Shown: positions 24,424 to 37,437, numbered from the stretch's first letter. The stretch: DNA of 64,000 nucleotides from Photorhabdus heterorhabditis (GCF_018448905.1 NZ_RCWA01000015.1:45068-109067), one strand, 5' to 3'. Translations and numbers: made by a program. The notes: generated by a model not told the origin, from the letters alone.

Positions 24424-25616
24424 TGTTTATTTCCGGGTTCAGTAGATTAAAAGACTGGATTATTGATGGCCGTGAAACCGATGCTACTAATATAGTGTTG
24501 TATGATCGTACATTGATTTGGCTGACACTCGGATTAGGTATTATCGGCTTTGTTATGGTGGCTTCGGCGTCAATGCCGGTTGGGCAGCGTCTTGCAGAAG
24601 ATCCATTTCTGTTTGCTAAACGTGATGCGATTTATCTGTTGCTAGCTTTCGGATTGTCATTAATAACACTGCGTATTCCAATGGATTTATGGCAGCGCTA
24701 TAGCAACCTGATGTTGCTTGTCTCTGTTATTCTACTACTGGTTGTCTTGGCGGTAGGAAGCTCGGTAAATGGTGCCTCGCGTTGGATTGCGTTTGGACCT
24801 TTGAGAATTCAGCCAGCTGAGTTATCCAAACTTTCTCTATTTTGTTATCTCGCCAGTTATCTGGTGCGTAAAGTGGAAGAAGTACGGAATAACTTCTGGG
24901 GATTTTGTAAGCCAATGGGCGTCATGGTGGTGTTGGCTGTATTACTTTTAGCTCAGCCTGACTTGGGAACTGTGGTAGTGCTGTTTGTAACAACATTGGC
25001 TATGTTATTTCTAGCGGGAGCAAAATTGTGGCAGTTTCTGGCAATTATTGGTTCGGGGATATTTGCAGTAGTTCTATTAATTATTGCTGAACCTTATCGT
25101 ATACGCCGTGTAACTTCTTTTCTGGACCCTTGGGAAGATCCGTATGGCAAAGGTTATCAATTAACACAATCTTTGATGGCTTTTGGTCGCGGGGAGTTTT
25201 TGGGGCAAGGATTGGGAAATTCAGTACTGAAGCTGGCATACCTACCCGAAGCGCATACTGACTTTATTTTCTCTGTTTTGGCAGAAGAATTAGGTTACGT
25301 AGGTGTGGTTTTGGCGTTGTTAATGATATTCTTCGTCGCTTTTCGTGCGATGACTATAGGTCGTCGTGCGTTGCAGATGGATCAGCGTTTTTCTGGTTTT
25401 TTAGCGTGTTCGATTGGTATCTGGTTCAGTTTTCAAACCTTGGTTAATGTCGGGGCTGCCGCAGGCATGTTACCGACCAAAGGTCTGACTTTACCTCTGA
25501 TTAGTTATGGGGGTTCAAGTTTGTTGATTATGTCGACCGCTATCGTATTGCTATTAAGAATTGATTTTGAAACACGTTTGGCAAAAGCACAGGCGTTTGT
25601 AAGGAGTTCTCGATGA
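24423..25616 (+). CDS. ftsW: Septal peptidoglycan polymerase FtsW
   Basis: SEDS-family glycosyltransferase that polymerises lipid II at the septum together with FtsI. About ten membrane spans in 397 residues (E. coli 414). Conserved stretches include [40 protein letters not shown] and [12 protein letters not shown]. Confidence 0.96.
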   Translation: MFISGFSRLKDWIIDGRETDATNIVLYDRTLIWLTLGLGIIGFVMVASASMPVGQRLAEDPFLFAKRDAIYLLLAFGLSLITLRIPMDLWQRYSNLMLLVSVILLLVVLAVGSSVNGASRWIAFGPLRIQPAELSKLSLFCYLASYLVRKVEEVRNNFWGFCKPMGVMVVLAVLLLAQPDLGTVVVLFVTTLAMLFLAGAKLWQFLAIIGSGIFAVVLLIIAEPYRIRRVTSFLDPWEDPYGKGYQLTQSLMAFGRGEFLGQGLGNSVLKLAYLPEAHTDFIFSVLAEELGYVGVVLALLMIFFVAFRAMTIGRRALQMDQRFSGFLACSIGIWFSFQTLVNVGAAAGMLPTKGLTLPLISYGGSSLLIMSTAIVLLLRIDFETRLAKAQAFVRSSR

Positions 25617-26680
25617 GTGGTAAGACCCGGCGTTTGATGGTGATGGCTGGTGGAACCGGAGGACATGTCTTCCCGGGCTTGGCTGTAGCTCATCACTTAA
25701 AAAACCAAGGCTGGGAAGTTCGTTGGCTGGGAACAGCGGATCGTATGGAAGCGGATTTAGTGCCGAAACATGGTATTGAAATTGAATTTGTTCAGATTTC
25801 TGGCTTGAGAGGTAAGGGAATTAAAGCACTACTAACGGCGCCAGCACGAATTTTCAAAGCAATTCGTCAGGCAAAAGCGATTATGCGCCGCTATCAGCCA
25901 GATGTAGTGCTCGGAATGGGGGGGTATGTTTCTGGCCCTGGCGGTATTGCTGCGTGGATGTGCGGTATTCCGGTTGTCTTGCATGAACAGAATGGTATTG
26001 CCGGGCTGACAAACCGTTGGTTGGCAAAAATCGCTACAACTGTTTTACAGGCATTCCCTGGCGCATTCCCAAAAGCGCCTATTGTTGGGAACCCTGTTCG
26101 TGAAGATGTGCTGACATTACCCATACCTGAACAGCGTTTGGCAGGGCGTGAAGGCCCGGTTCGGGTTCTGGTTATTGGTGGTAGTCAGGGCGCGAGAATT
26201 CTCAACCAGATAATGCCCGAAGTTGCAGCCCGTATGGGTGATAAAATTACCCTTTGGCATCAGACTGGCAAAGGGGTTAAAGAAAGTGTTCAGGATGCCT
26301 ATAACAATTCAGTTAAGTGTGAACATAAGGTTACTGAATTTATTGACGATATGGCGCAAGCTTATGCTTGGGCTGATGTAGTGGTTTGTCGTTCTGGTGC
26401 GTTGACAGTCAGCGAAGTGGCCGCAGCTGGATTACCTGGGATTTTTATACCATTTCAGCATAAAGATCGTCAGCAATACTGGAATGCGCTGCCACTGGAA
26501 AGAGCTGGTGCAGCAAAAATACTGGAACAACCACAACTTACGGTTGATGCAGTGGTGGAATTATTAACTCAGTGGCAACGCCCACAATTGTTGGAAATGG
26601 CAAAAAAAGCCCGTTCAGCAGCAATTACTGATGCAACTGAGCAAGTATCGGCGGCATTAATCGATGCAGCCAAAAAATGA
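25613..26680 (+). CDS. murG: Lipid II synthase MurG
   Basis: Peripheral inner-face glycosyltransferase that adds GlcNAc to lipid [18 protein letters not shown] (G loop), [11 protein letters not shown] and [11 protein letters not shown] mark the family. 355 residues, the same as E. coli. Overlaps ftsW by four bases. Confidence 0.97.
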   Translation: MSGKTRRLMVMAGGTGGHVFPGLAVAHHLKNQGWEVRWLGTADRMEADLVPKHGIEIEFVQISGLRGKGIKALLTAPARIFKAIRQAKAIMRRYQPDVVLGMGGYVSGPGGIAAWMCGIPVVLHEQNGIAGLTNRWLAKIATTVLQAFPGAFPKAPIVGNPVREDVLTLPIPEQRLAGREGPVRVLVIGGSQGARILNQIMPEVAARMGDKITLWHQTGKGVKESVQDAYNNSVKCEHKVTEFIDDMAQAYAWADVVVCRSGALTVSEVAAAGLPGIFIPFQHKDRQQYWNALPLERAGAAKILEQPQLTVDAVVELLTQWQRPQLLEMAKKARSAAITDATEQVSAALIDAAKK

Positions 26681-26735
26681 TTCAGACCACCTGAAAAAGG
26701 GTGGTGAAGTAAACATACACAGTGAAGAAGAAAAC

Positions 26736-28211
26736 GTGAATACACAACAACTGGCGAAATTAAGAGCTTTCGTGCCTGAAATGAGAAAAGTCAGGCATAT
26801 CCACTTTGTCGGCATTGGTGGTGCTGGCATGGGGGGGATCGCCGAAGTGTTGGCCAATGAAGGTTATCAGATTAGCGGATCTGATTTGGCGCCAAATCCG
26901 GTAACTCGGCAACTAACTAAGTTGGGTGCTCAGATTTATTTTAACCATCGTCCTGAAAATGTACTGGATGCGAGTGTTGTTGTGGCTTCAACTGCAATCT
27001 TAGCAGATAACCCAGAAATTATTGCTGCTCGTGAAGCTCGGATTCCGGTCATTCGCAGAGCAGAAATGTTGGCAGAACTGATGCGTTACCGTCATGGTAT
27101 TGCTATTGCTGGTACTCATGGCAAAACAACTACCACGGCGATGATTTCCAGCATTTATGCACAAGCTGGTTTAGACCCAACGTTTGTTAATGGTGGTTTA
27201 GTCAAAGCAGCAGGAACACATGCCCGTCTCGGTAGTAGCCGCTATTTAATTGCTGAAGCGGACGAAAGCGATGCTTCTTTCCTGCATTTGCAACCCATGG
27301 TGGCAGTAGTTACTAATATCGAAGCAGACCATATGGATACCTATCATGGTGACTTTGAAAAACTGAAACAGACGTTTATCAGCTTCCTGCACAACTTACC
27401 TTTCTATGGGCGTGCAGTCATGTGCATTGATGATCCAGTCGTCAAAGAGTTAATCCCTCGTGTGGGACGCTATATCACGACTTATGGCTTCAGTGAGGAA
27501 GCAGATGTACGTATCACCCATTATGAGCAAAAAGGTGCTCAAGGGTATTTTACTGTTAGTCGCCAAGATATGGTTGATTTGAAAGTCGTCTTGAATGCAC
27601 CGGGTCGCCATAATGCGCTAAATGCGGCAGCAGCAATTGCTGTGGCAACTGAAGAAGGTATTTCTGGCAGTGATATGCTGGCTGCGTTAGCCGGTTTTCA
27701 GGGAACCGGACGCCGTTTTGATTTTCTGGGGAATTTTTCTCTGGAGCATGTTAACCGCAAAAGTGGTAGTGCAATGTTGGTTGATGATTATGGTCATCAT
27801 CCAACGGAAGTGGATGCAACCATTAAAGCCGCTCGTGCTGGCTGGCCGGATAAACGTATTGTGATGATATTTCAGCCCCATCGTTATACTCGGACGCGTG
27901 ATCTGTACGATGATTTTGCCAATGTATTGAATCAGGTGGATGTATTGCTAATGCTGGACGTTTACTCTGCTGGCGAAGGGGTTATTCCGGGGGCGGATAG
28001 CCGTTCGTTGTGCCGTACTATCCGTAGCCGAGGTAAGTTAGATCCGATTCTGGTATCTGAGCCAGAAAAAGTGGCCGCTGTGTTGGCCCAGGTACTAGAC
28101 GGTAATGATTTAGTTCTGGTTCAAGGGGCCGGGAATATAGGCAAAATAGCGCGCAATCTGGCTGAAACCAAATTACAGCCATCTTTGAATGAGGAAAAAC
28201 ACCATGGCTGA
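26736..28211 (+). CDS. murC: UDP-MurNAc:L-alanine ligase MurC
   Basis: Adds the first amino acid to UDP-MurNAc. [30 protein letters not shown] (P-loop) and [13 protein letters not shown] are diagnostic. The frame opens with an ATG at 26664 inside murG, but the GTG at 26736 ([15 protein letters not shown] next) yields 491 residues, exactly the E. coli length, and has GAAGAAGA as a ribosome binding site. The 72-base longer version cannot be excluded. Confidence 0.95.
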   Translation: MNTQQLAKLRAFVPEMRKVRHIHFVGIGGAGMGGIAEVLANEGYQISGSDLAPNPVTRQLTKLGAQIYFNHRPENVLDASVVVASTAILADNPEIIAAREARIPVIRRAEMLAELMRYRHGIAIAGTHGKTTTTAMISSIYAQAGLDPTFVNGGLVKAAGTHARLGSSRYLIAEADESDASFLHLQPMVAVVTNIEADHMDTYHGDFEKLKQTFISFLHNLPFYGRAVMCIDDPVVKELIPRVGRYITTYGFSEEADVRITHYEQKGAQGYFTVSRQDMVDLKVVLNAPGRHNALNAAAAIAVATEEGISGSDMLAALAGFQGTGRRFDFLGNFSLEHVNRKSGSAMLVDDYGHHPTEVDATIKAARAGWPDKRIVMIFQPHRYTRTRDLYDDFANVLNQVDVLLMLDVYSAGEGVIPGADSRSLCRTIRSRGKLDPILVSEPEKVAAVLAQVLDGNDLVLVQGAGNIGKIARNLAETKLQPSLNEEKHHG

Positions 28212-29124
28212 GAAAGTCGCGGTATTGTTGGGAGGAACTTCTGCTGAGCGTGAAGTTTCACTGTTATCGGGACATGCCGTGCTAGCTGGATTGAAAGAAG
28301 CAGGTATTGATGCTCATCCAGTTGATACAAAAGATTTTCCTGTAACGCAACTTAAAGAGGCAGGATTTGAGAAAGTCTTTATCGCTCTTCATGGTCGTGG
28401 CGGGGAAGATGGTACTTTGCAAGGCGTATTGGAATTTTTGCAGCTGCCTTATACCGGAAGTGGTGTGATGGCTTCTGCATTGTCGATGGATAAATTGCGT
28501 ACAAAGCAGTTATGGCAAGGGATAGGGTTAATTGTCTCGCCATATGTTGCAATTAATTTTCAGCAGTTTGAACAATTTACTGATTCGCAACTCCAAGAAT
28601 ATGTAGCAGATTTAGGTTTACCATTAATTGTTAAGCCAAGTCTGGAAGGTTCCAGTGTGGGTATGACTAAGGTTAATGAGATTTCAGAGTTGCGTGGCGC
28701 ACTGGAAATAGCATTTCGTTATGACACTGACTTGTTGGTAGAAAAATGGTTGTACGGCCCAGAATACACTGTCGCTATTCTTGATGAGACGGCTTTACCT
28801 TCTATCCGTATTCAGCCCGCTGCTGTTTTTTATGACTATGATGCAAAATATTGGTCTGAGGAAACGAAGTACTTTTGTCCGAGTGGCTTAAGTGATGAAA
28901 AAGAGCAACAACTGGCAGAACTAGCACTAAAAGCCTACAAATCGGTTGGATGCAGTGGCTGGGGGCGGGTAGATGTCATGATGGACACTGATGGTGGTTT
29001 CTATCTGTTAGAAGTGAATACATCTCCGGGGATGACCAACCATAGCTTGGTACCAATGGCAGCACGTCAAGCAGGGTTAAATTTCTCACAATTGGTAGTA
29101 AAGATTTTGGAGTTGGCTGATTGA
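28204..29124 (+). CDS. ddlB: D-alanine:D-alanine ligase DdlB
   Basis: ATP-grasp enzyme making the D-Ala-D-Ala used by Mur[52 protein letters not shown] and [13 protein letters not shown] are hallmark motifs. The ATG at 28204 follows GAGGAAAA and gives 306 residues, the E. coli length. Overlaps the end of murC by eight bases. Confidence 0.97.
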   Translation: MAEKVAVLLGGTSAEREVSLLSGHAVLAGLKEAGIDAHPVDTKDFPVTQLKEAGFEKVFIALHGRGGEDGTLQGVLEFLQLPYTGSGVMASALSMDKLRTKQLWQGIGLIVSPYVAINFQQFEQFTDSQLQEYVADLGLPLIVKPSLEGSSVGMTKVNEISELRGALEIAFRYDTDLLVEKWLYGPEYTVAILDETALPSIRIQPAAVFYDYDAKYWSEETKYFCPSGLSDEKEQQLAELALKAYKSVGCSGWGRVDVMMDTDGGFYLLEVNTSPGMTNHSLVPMAARQAGLNFSQLVVKILELAD

Positions 29125-29125
29125 T

Positions 29126-29929
29126 ATGTCTCAGGCGGCCCTGAAAGTAAAAGGGCGGGATAGTGAAAATAGTCGTTCCCGCCCTAGTAACGGCTCTTAT
29201 CTGGCAGGACTTATCTTCTTCCTGATGGTACTTGGGATCATTATTTGGGGGGGGGGGGCAGTTCTTAACTGGATGAAAGATGCTAACAGATTGCCTATTT
29301 CAAAGCTGGTGGTAACGGGTGAACGTCATTACACCACCAACGATGATATTCGGCAGGCAATTTTGTCATTAGGGCAGCCGGGAACTTTCATGACGCAAGA
29401 TGTGAATATCATTCAGCAACAGATTGAACGAATGCCATGGATAAGGCAAGTCACTGTCCGTAAACAGTGGCCTGATGAGCTGAGAATTCATCTGGTAGAA
29501 TATGTTCCTTATGTGCGTTGGAATGATACACAAATGCTGGATGCCGAAGGGCTGGTGTTCAGTATACCGGTTGAATGGGAAGCTAAAGGTCATTTCCCGA
29601 TGCTTTATGGCCCACAAGGTAGTGAGAAAGAGGTGCTTGATAGCTACCGGGCAATGGCTAAACTTCTCGCTGCCAATAAATTGAAATTAAAAGCTGCGGC
29701 AATGACTGATCGTCGTTCTTGGCAATTGACACTGGATAATGATATCCGACTAAAGCTGGGAAGAATGAATACAACAGGTCGTATTAAACGTTTTATCGAG
29801 CTTTATCCACTATTACAGCAGAACACAGAGAAAAGAGTGGATTATGTGGATTTACGTTATGACAGTGGTGCCGCGGTAGGTTGGGCTCCTTTACTAATTG
29901 GTGCTCCTGATGCTCCGGTCAATGGGTAA
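29126..29929 (+). CDS. ftsQ: Cell division protein FtsQ
   Basis: Bitopic divisome scaffold that binds FtsB and FtsL. Short cytoplasmic tail, membrane span about residues 27-47, then the POTRA domain ([24 protein letters not shown], from about 57) and the beta domain. 267 residues (E. coli 276). An uninterrupted run of 12 G (29247-29258) encodes Trp-Gly-Gly-Gly within the membrane span (codons 41-45). Such a run is prone to slippage, which is odd for an essential gene; a sequencing error would break the frame, so the length as given is probably right. Confidence 0.95.
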   Translation: MSQAALKVKGRDSENSRSRPSNGSYLAGLIFFLMVLGIIIWGGGAVLNWMKDANRLPISKLVVTGERHYTTNDDIRQAILSLGQPGTFMTQDVNIIQQQIERMPWIRQVTVRKQWPDELRIHLVEYVPYVRWNDTQMLDAEGLVFSIPVEWEAKGHFPMLYGPQGSEKEVLDSYRAMAKLLAANKLKLKAAAMTDRRSWQLTLDNDIRLKLGRMNTTGRIKRFIELYPLLQQNTEKRVDYVDLRYDSGAAVGWAPLLIGAPDAPVNG

Positions 29930-29971
29930 TAAACAGTTACTGGCAATAATATAGAGGCAGGCAGAATAACA

Positions 29972-31228
29972 ATGATCAAATCGACGGACAGAAAATTAGT
30001 AGTTGGCCTTGAGATTGGCACAGCAAAGGTATCTGCCCTTGTTGGTGAAATTCTGCCCGATGGTATGGTTAATATTATCGGGGTGGGAAGCTGTCCATCC
30101 CGCGGCATGGATAAAGGTGGTGTCAACGATCTGGAGTCGGTTGTTAAATGTGTACAGCGGGCTATCGATCAGGCTGAATTGATGGCGGATTGTCAAATTT
30201 CTTCTGTTTATCTGGCGTTATCTGGAAAACATATCAGTTGTCAGAATGAGATTGGGATGGTTCCCATTTCTGAAGAGGAAGTCACCCAGGAAGATGTAGA
30301 CAATGTCGTTCATACTGCCAAATCGGTTCGTGTACGCGATGAATACCGGATACTCCATGTTATTCCTCAAGAGTATGCGATCGATTATCAGGAAGGCATC
30401 AAAAATCCGGTAGGGCTTTCCGGAGTGCGTATGCAGGCGAAAGTTCATCTGATTACCTGCCATAACGATATGGCGAAAAATATCGCAAAAGCCGTTGAGC
30501 GCTGTGGTTTGAAAGTCGATCAGCTTATTTTTTCCGGTTTGGCTGCCAGCTATGCGGTTTTGACTGAGGATGAGCGTGAACTAGGCGTTTGTGTGGTAGA
30601 TATTGGCGGTGGGACGATGGATATTGCGGTGTATACCGGCGGAGCGCTACGTCATACCAAAGTAATCCCTTACGCTGGGAACGTCGTTACCAGCGATATT
30701 GCTTATGCCTTTGGTACACCACCAAGCGATGCCGAAGCGATAAAAGTACGTCACGGTTGTGCGCTGGGTTCGTTGGTTAGCAAGGATGAAAGTGTGGAGG
30801 TACCGAGTGTCGGTGGGCGCCCACCGCGTAGCTTACAGCGCCAAACGCTGGCTGAAGTGATTGAGCCACGTTACATCGAATTACTGAATTTAGTGAATGA
30901 TGAAATCCTGCGATTGCAGGAACAGTTACGTCAGCAAGGTGTTAAACACCATTTGGCTGCGGGTATTGTCTTAACCGGTGGTGGTGCCCAGATTGATGGT
31001 TTGGCTGAATGTGCTCAGCGTGTATTCCACGCTCAAGTGCGTATTGGTCAACCTCTTAATATTACTGGCCTGACGGACTATGCGCAGGAACCCTATTATT
31101 CAACAGCAGTAGGGTTGTTGCATTACGGAAAAGCCTCTCACCTTAATGGTGATGCGGATATTGAAAAACATATTTCAGTGAGTCGCTGGTTTAAGAAAGT
31201 CAGTAGCTGGCTGAAAAAAGAGTTTTAA
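29972..31228 (+). CDS. ftsA: Cell division protein FtsA
   Basis: Actin-like ATPase that tethers FtsZ to the membrane and recruits later divisome proteins. DIGGGTMDIAVYTGG (phosphate 2) and VLTGGGAQIDGLAE (adenosine) are clear, and the last residues (VSRWFKKVSSWLKKEF) form the membrane-targeting amphipathic helix. 418 residues (E. coli 420). Confidence 0.97.
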   Translation: MIKSTDRKLVVGLEIGTAKVSALVGEILPDGMVNIIGVGSCPSRGMDKGGVNDLESVVKCVQRAIDQAELMADCQISSVYLALSGKHISCQNEIGMVPISEEEVTQEDVDNVVHTAKSVRVRDEYRILHVIPQEYAIDYQEGIKNPVGLSGVRMQAKVHLITCHNDMAKNIAKAVERCGLKVDQLIFSGLAASYAVLTEDERELGVCVVDIGGGTMDIAVYTGGALRHTKVIPYAGNVVTSDIAYAFGTPPSDAEAIKVRHGCALGSLVSKDESVEVPSVGGRPPRSLQRQTLAEVIEPRYIELLNLVNDEILRLQEQLRQQGVKHHLAAGIVLTGGGAQIDGLAECAQRVFHAQVRIGQPLNITGLTDYAQEPYYSTAVGLLHYGKASHLNGDADIEKHISVSRWFKKVSSWLKKEF

Positions 31229-31291
31229 TTTTATACAGAGACTACATCTGTTTTTTGGTCTCGATATAAAGGCACAAAGCGGAGAGAAACT

Positions 31292-32452
31292 ATGTTTGAA
31301 CCAATAGAATTAACCAATGACGCGGTGATTAAAGTCATCGGCGTCGGCGGTGGCGGCGGTAATGCTGTTGAGCACATGGTGCGCGAGCGCATCGAAGGTG
31401 TTGAATTCTTCGCAGTAAATACGGATGCTCAGGCATTGCGTAAAACTGCTGTCGGCCAGACTATTCAGATTGGTAATGGTATTACTAAAGGCTTGGGGGC
31501 TGGTGCAAACCCAGAAGTTGGTCGTACGGCTGCACAAGAAGATCGTGATTCATTGCGTACTGCTCTTGATGGTGCGGATATGGTATTTATCGCTGCCGGT
31601 ATGGGAGGCGGTACCGGTACTGGCGCAGCACCTGTGGTCGCTGAAATTGCAAAAGAACTTGGGATTTTGACAGTTGCCGTTGTGACTAAACCTTTTAATT
31701 TTGAAGGTAAGAAACGTATGGCATTTGCTGAACAAGGGATCACTGAACTGTCCAAACATGTGGATTCATTGATTACTATCCCTAACGACAAGTTGTTGAA
31801 AGTTCTTGGCCGTGGTATTTCACTACTGGATGCTTTTGGTGCAGCTAATGACGTCTTGAAAGGTGCAGTTCAGGGTATTGCCGAACTGATAACACGTCCA
31901 GGCTTGATGAATGTTGACTTTGCTGACGTGCGCACCGTGATGTCCGAAATGGGCTACGCGATGATGGGTTCTGGTATTGCTCAGGGTGAAGATCGTGCAG
32001 AAGAGGCCGCTGAAATGGCAATTTCCAGCCCGTTACTAGAAGATATCGACTTGTCTGGTGCTCGTGGTGTTTTGGTTAACATTACTGCTGGCTTTGATCT
32101 GCGTTTGGATGAGTTCGAAACTGTGGGTAACACTATTCGGGCATTCGCGTCTGATAATGCAACTGTCGTTATCGGTACTTCTTTGGACCCAGACATGAAT
32201 GATGAGTTGCGTGTGACTGTGGTTGCTACTGGTATTGGCATGGATAAGCGTCCTGAAATTACGCTAGTTACCAACAAGGTATCTCAATCAAGTGCAATGG
32301 AGCACCGCCATCAGCAGTTGTCTGGTGGTCTGTCCTCATTGTCTGAAGAGAATAAACCTGCGGCAAAAGTGGTGAATGACCAAAACGCACAAACAAACAA
32401 GGAACCAGATTATCTGGATATTCCTGCATTTTTACGTAAACAGGCCGATTAA
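31292..32452 (+). CDS. ftsZ: Cell division GTPase FtsZ
   Basis: Tubulin homologue that forms the Z ring. [47 protein letters not shown] (GTP-binding loop, about residue 106), [11 protein letters not shown] and the C-terminal tail [14 protein letters not shown] that binds FtsA, ZipA and ZapD are all present. 386 residues (E. coli 383). Confidence 0.99.
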   Translation: MFEPIELTNDAVIKVIGVGGGGGNAVEHMVRERIEGVEFFAVNTDAQALRKTAVGQTIQIGNGITKGLGAGANPEVGRTAAQEDRDSLRTALDGADMVFIAAGMGGGTGTGAAPVVAEIAKELGILTVAVVTKPFNFEGKKRMAFAEQGITELSKHVDSLITIPNDKLLKVLGRGISLLDAFGAANDVLKGAVQGIAELITRPGLMNVDFADVRTVMSEMGYAMMGSGIAQGEDRAEEAAEMAISSPLLEDIDLSGARGVLVNITAGFDLRLDEFETVGNTIRAFASDNATVVIGTSLDPDMNDELRVTVVATGIGMDKRPEITLVTNKVSQSSAMEHRHQQLSGGLSSLSEENKPAAKVVNDQNAQTNKEPDYLDIPAFLRKQAD

Positions 32453-32496
32453 TAGCTAAAAGATTGGATTCTCCGCTTTTTGTGCTAAACTCCCCC

Positions 32497-33468
<972 letters not shown>

Positions 33469-33556
33469 CTCTTGGGTATGCAAGAGATAACTCAATGATA
33501 CATCAGTGGGTTATGCTATCTGTGATTTTGTTTTCGCTGACGTTTTTTACTCAGCG

Positions 33557-34081
33557 TTAGCGCTTCTTGTTGGCTGTGCTGGCACCCTCTCCGGCTAGTG
33601 CAGCCAATCGTTCCAATCTTTCCTTTAATTTTTTCGGACTACGGTTCGCCAATACTATTAATTCCTTAGCACTCTCTTGACTTAACCGACGTATCGGTGA
33701 GGTTTTGTGACTGATACTCATTGTTTTTGCGAGGCTCTGCGCATTATTGTCATGCTTAACCATTAGTGATGGGTTAATCCTGATGTCGATCGATGACAAT
33801 GATGGTAGAATTTCACTTCTTAATGTAGAGAGCAGCGTTGGCAACTCGTAACGTAATCTGGTCATCCAACTGGCGTTTCCTGCTTCCAGTACCAGAATTT
33901 GTTTGCGATAATTGGCGACCCGGCACCACGGATGTAATTGTGCGGGGAGTAGGCTAATAACTGCCCGATTTAGTTTTAATAAAGCGACAGCACGTTGCTG
34001 GATAACCTGAAGCGGGCTTTTCTCAACGGTAGAAGCGTCTTCAAAAAGAACATCTAATGATTGTGGGCGACTGTCGCGCAT
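33557..34081 (-). CDS. DUF721/DciA-like protein
   Basis: A 174-residue protein encoded opposite to its neighbours, between lpxC and secM. The N-terminal half (PLQVIQQRAVALLKLNRAVISLLPAQLHPWCRVANYRKQILVLEAGNASWMTRLRYELPTLLSTLR, about 22-88) has the KH-like DUF721 pattern of DciA: helix, a W-C-R-V-A segment, then L-V-L-E..SA.W...LR....LL..LR. DciA is the ancestral loader of the DnaB helicase in bacteria that lack DnaC. The C-terminal part is basic and Ser-rich. Its role in an organism likely to have DnaC is unclear. Confidence 0.7.
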   Translation of the reverse strand: MRDSRPQSLDVLFEDASTVEKSPLQVIQQRAVALLKLNRAVISLLPAQLHPWCRVANYRKQILVLEAGNASWMTRLRYELPTLLSTLRSEILPSLSSIDIRINPSLMVKHDNNAQSLAKTMSISHKTSPIRRLSQESAKELIVLANRSPKKLKERLERLAALAGEGASTANKKR

Positions 34082-34112
34082 ATAAAAGTAGTTCCGATAT
34101 AACGAAGGATTA

Positions 34113-34640
34113 ATGGGTATTCTAAATCTTTGGCGACAATTTGGTAGACGTTATTTCTGGCCACATCTGTTATTAGGGATGGTCGCGGCAAGTATTGGTG
34201 TTCCTACCATCTTAGTGGGTGTTACGGATAATATCTTACAAGCCAATATATCATCCAGTCAGCGTTGGCAAAATCAGGCTTTATCGGCTTTTGATAACCT
34301 ATTCTCACAGCAAAATGTTCAGCGTCAGCCTGCCAATAATGGTGCTAATTACTGGCAACAACATGCTGTACGTAATATGATCCGGCAGCTTTCTTTTGCT
34401 TTTTTTGTTTCCCAACCTATGAACGATGAAACAGCAAAACAAAGTATTCGGTTAAGTTCTTCCAATATTCAGCAGCTTGTGCTGGAAACGCTGAATGCAC
34501 TGTTAACTCGGGAGCCCCAGCTACCTGAACCGGTTTCAGATACACAGTTCCTGATTACCGCATCACAATCTTCTCATACAACGGTGTTTTGGATTGCAAA
34601 AGCCCAGGGTATTCGGGCAGGTCCTTCTGCTTACCTTTGA
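34113..34640 (+). CDS. secM: Secretion monitor SecM
   Basis: Upstream regulator of secA: its C-terminal arrest peptide stalls the ribosome when export is slow and exposes the secA ribosome binding site. The N-terminus (WRQFGRRYFWPHLLLGMVAASIGVP) is nearly identical to E. coli SecM and acts as an export signal. The C-terminus reads WIAKAQGIRAGPSAYL, keeping Trp160, Ile161 and GIRAGP with the same four-residue tail. The arrest-motif Phe (E. coli Phe150) is replaced by His155. The middle region is not conserved. 175 residues (E. coli 170). Confidence 0.93.
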   Translation: MGILNLWRQFGRRYFWPHLLLGMVAASIGVPTILVGVTDNILQANISSSQRWQNQALSAFDNLFSQQNVQRQPANNGANYWQQHAVRNMIRQLSFAFFVSQPMNDETAKQSIRLSSSNIQQLVLETLNALLTREPQLPEPVSDTQFLITASQSSHTTVFWIAKAQGIRAGPSAYL

Positions 34641-34687
34641 TCTTCATTTTTTTACAAGTTTCTAATAAATAACTATTTGTTGGCTGC

Positions 34688-34706
34688 GAGATAACGGCCT
34701 TATCTG
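34688..34706 (+). promoter_or_regulatory. Stem-loop masking the secA ribosome binding site
   Basis: AGATAA and TTATCT flank CGGCC and lie between the secM stop and the secA start, next to the secA ribosome binding site (GAGATG). The matching E. coli structure is opened by the stalled SecM ribosome. Confidence 0.6.
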
Positions 34707-34720
34707 AGATGTAACTAATT

Positions 34721-37432
34721 ATGCTGATTAAATTATTAACTAAGGTTTTTGGTAGTCGTAATGATCGTACATTGCGTCGTATGCGTAAGGTAGTTGATGT
34801 AATCAACTGTATGGAGTCAGAATTTGAAAAGCTATCTGATGACGAATTAAAAGGTAAAACGGTTGAATTTCGTGCTCGTTTGGAAAAAGGCGAATCGCTG
34901 GAGAATCTGTTACCTGAAGCATTTGCGACAGTACGTGAAGCAAGTAAGCGTGTGTTTGCTATGCGTCATTTCGACGTTCAGTTACTGGGTGGTATGGTTT
35001 TGAATGAGCGTTGTATTGCTGAGATGCGTACCGGTGAAGGTAAGACATTGACAGCTACTTTGCCTGCTTATTTGAACGCATTGACTGGCCGTGGTGTTCA
35101 CGTAGTTACGGTGAATGATTATTTGGCACAACGTGACGCTGAAAATAACCGTCCACTGTTTGAATTTCTGGGGTTGAGTGTTGGTGTCAACCTGCCAGGT
35201 ATGCCTGCACCCGTTAAACGTCAGGCATATGCAGCGGATATTACTTACGGCACTAACAATGAATATGGTTTTGACTATCTTCGTGACAACATGGCATTTA
35301 GTCCAGAAGAACGTGTTCAACGTAAACTGCATTATGCTCTGGTGGATGAAGTTGATTCCATTCTGATTGATGAAGCCCGTACTCCATTGATTATTTCCGG
35401 CCCTGCTGAAGATAGCTCTGAGCTTTATATTAAAGTTAATAAGCTGATTCCTAAACTGATCCGTCAGGAAAAAGAAGATTCAGATACTTTCCAGGGAGAG
35501 GGGCACTTTTCTGTTGATGAGAAGTCTCGCCAGGTTAACTTGACAGAACGCGGTTTGGTTCTGATTGAACAATTACTGGTGGATGCCAAATTGATGGAAG
35601 AAGGTGAATCCCTGTATTCACCCACTAACATTATGTTGATGCACCATGTTACCGCTGCGTTACGTGCTCATGCTTTATTTACCCGTGATGTTGATTACAT
35701 CGTGAAAGATGGTGAAGTCATTATTGTTGATGAGCATACTGGCCGTACTATGCAAGGGCGTCGTTGGTCTGATGGGCTACATCAGGCTGTTGAAGCCAAA
35801 GAAGGCGTAGAAATTCAAAACGAAAACCAAACTCTTGCTTCGATTACTTTCCAAAATTACTTCCGTCTGTATGAAAAACTGGCGGGTATGACCGGTACGG
35901 CAGATACAGAAGCATTTGAATTTAGTTCTATTTATAAGCTTGATACCATTGTGGTGCCAACAAACCGACCAATGATCCGTAATGATTTGCCGGATCTGGT
36001 TTATATGACTGAAGCTGAAAAAATTGAAGCTATCATTGAAGATATCCGCGAACGTACCGGTAAAGGGCAGCCGGTATTGGTGGGAACTATTTCTATTGAA
36101 AAATCTGAACTGGTTTCCCATGAATTGACTAAAGCGGGTATCGAGCACAACGTGCTTAACGCTAAATTCCATGCAATGGAAGCAGATATTATTGCGCAGG
36201 CTGGTCAGGCGAGTGCAGTAACTATTGCGACTAATATGGCTGGTCGTGGTACCGATATTGTGCTGGGAGGTAGCTGGCAGGCAGAAATTGCTAAACTGGA
36301 AGAACCAACAGAAGTGCAGATTGAAGAGATTAAAGCTGCATGGCAGGAGCGCCATGATATTGTTCTGGTTGCGGGTGGTTTGCATATTATCGGTACGGAG
36401 CGTCATGAATCCCGCCGTATTGATAATCAGTTACGTGGGCGTTCCGGTCGTCAAGGGGATGCTGGATCATCTCGTTTCTATTTATCAATGGAAGACTCAC
36501 TGATGCGTATTTTTGCATCTGATCGTGTTACGGGTATGATGCGTAAACTTGGTATGAAACCTGGTGAGGCGATTGAACACCCTTGGGTAACTAAAGCTAT
36601 TGCCAATGCTCAGCGTAAAGTAGAAAGCCGTAACTTCGACATACGTAAGCAATTGCTGGAATATGATGATGTTGCTAATGATCAGCGTCGTGCTATCTAT
36701 ACACAACGCAATGATTTGCTGGATGTCAGTGATGTTAGCGAAACTATTAGTAGCATTCGTGAAGATGTATTTAAAGCAACCATTGATGCTTATATTCCCC
36801 CTCAATCTCTGGAAGAGATGTGGGATATAGAAGGTTTGCAGCAGCGTTTAATTGCTGATTTTGATTTGGAGCTACCGATCAAAGAGTGGTTGGATAAAGA
36901 GCCTGAACTACATGAAGAAACTTTGCGTGAGCGTATTCTTGAACGGGCTATTGAAGTCCATAAACGTAAAGAAGAGATTGTTAGCACTGAAATGATGCGT
37001 AACTTTGAAAAAGGTATCATGTTGCAGACTCTGGATATGTTGTGGAAAGAACATCTGGCTGCAATGGATTATCTGCGTCAGGGTATCCATCTACGTGGTT
37101 ATGCTCAGAAAGATCCAAAACAGGAGTACAAACGTGAATCTTTCGCCATGTTTGCAAACATGTTGGAATCACTGAAATATGAAGTGATTAGTACATTAAG
37201 CAAAGTTCAGGTGAGAATGCCGGAAGAGGTTGAGGCATTAGAACAGCAACGTCGTATGGAAGCTGAACGTCTGGCAAAACAACAGCAATTAAGCCATGAA
37301 GTTGAAAAAGGTGCTTTGATGTCTGAAACAGAGGCTCAGATTGCCAGTGGTGTTCGTAAAGTAGGCCGTAATGATTTTTGTCCTTGTGGTTCAGGTAAGA
37401 AATATAAACATTGCCATGGGCGTTTGCAGTAA
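34721..37432 (+). CDS. secA: Preprotein translocase ATPase SecA
   Basis: Motor of the general secretion pathway. [20 protein letters not shown] (Walker A), [16 protein letters not shown] (Walker B), the second motor domain with [14 protein letters not shown] and [11 protein letters not shown], and the C-terminal zinc motif [14 protein letters not shown] are all present. 903 residues (E. coli 901). Translation is coupled to secM through the stem-loop upstream. Confidence 0.99.
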   Translation: MLIKLLTKVFGSRNDRTLRRMRKVVDVINCMESEFEKLSDDELKGKTVEFRARLEKGESLENLLPEAFATVREASKRVFAMRHFDVQLLGGMVLNERCIAEMRTGEGKTLTATLPAYLNALTGRGVHVVTVNDYLAQRDAENNRPLFEFLGLSVGVNLPGMPAPVKRQAYAADITYGTNNEYGFDYLRDNMAFSPEERVQRKLHYALVDEVDSILIDEARTPLIISGPAEDSSELYIKVNKLIPKLIRQEKEDSDTFQGEGHFSVDEKSRQVNLTERGLVLIEQLLVDAKLMEEGESLYSPTNIMLMHHVTAALRAHALFTRDVDYIVKDGEVIIVDEHTGRTMQGRRWSDGLHQAVEAKEGVEIQNENQTLASITFQNYFRLYEKLAGMTGTADTEAFEFSSIYKLDTIVVPTNRPMIRNDLPDLVYMTEAEKIEAIIEDIRERTGKGQPVLVGTISIEKSELVSHELTKAGIEHNVLNAKFHAMEADIIAQAGQASAVTIATNMAGRGTDIVLGGSWQAEIAKLEEPTEVQIEEIKAAWQERHDIVLVAGGLHIIGTERHESRRIDNQLRGRSGRQGDAGSSRFYLSMEDSLMRIFASDRVTGMMRKLGMKPGEAIEHPWVTKAIANAQRKVESRNFDIRKQLLEYDDVANDQRRAIYTQRNDLLDVSDVSETISSIREDVFKATIDAYIPPQSLEEMWDIEGLQQRLIADFDLELPIKEWLDKEPELHEETLRERILERAIEVHKRKEEIVSTEMMRNFEKGIMLQTLDMLWKEHLAAMDYLRQGIHLRGYAQKDPKQEYKRESFAMFANMLESLKYEVISTLSKVQVRMPEEVEALEQQRRMEAERLAKQQQLSHEVEKGALMSETEAQIASGVRKVGRNDFCPCGSGKKYKHCHGRLQ

Positions 37433-37437
37433 TGATG

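Noticed and set aside
35777-36406. A 209-codon open frame on the minus strand inside secA
   Set aside because: It is antisense to strongly conserved secA codons and its translation is rich in His, Phe and Asn with no family pattern, as expected of a shadow frame.
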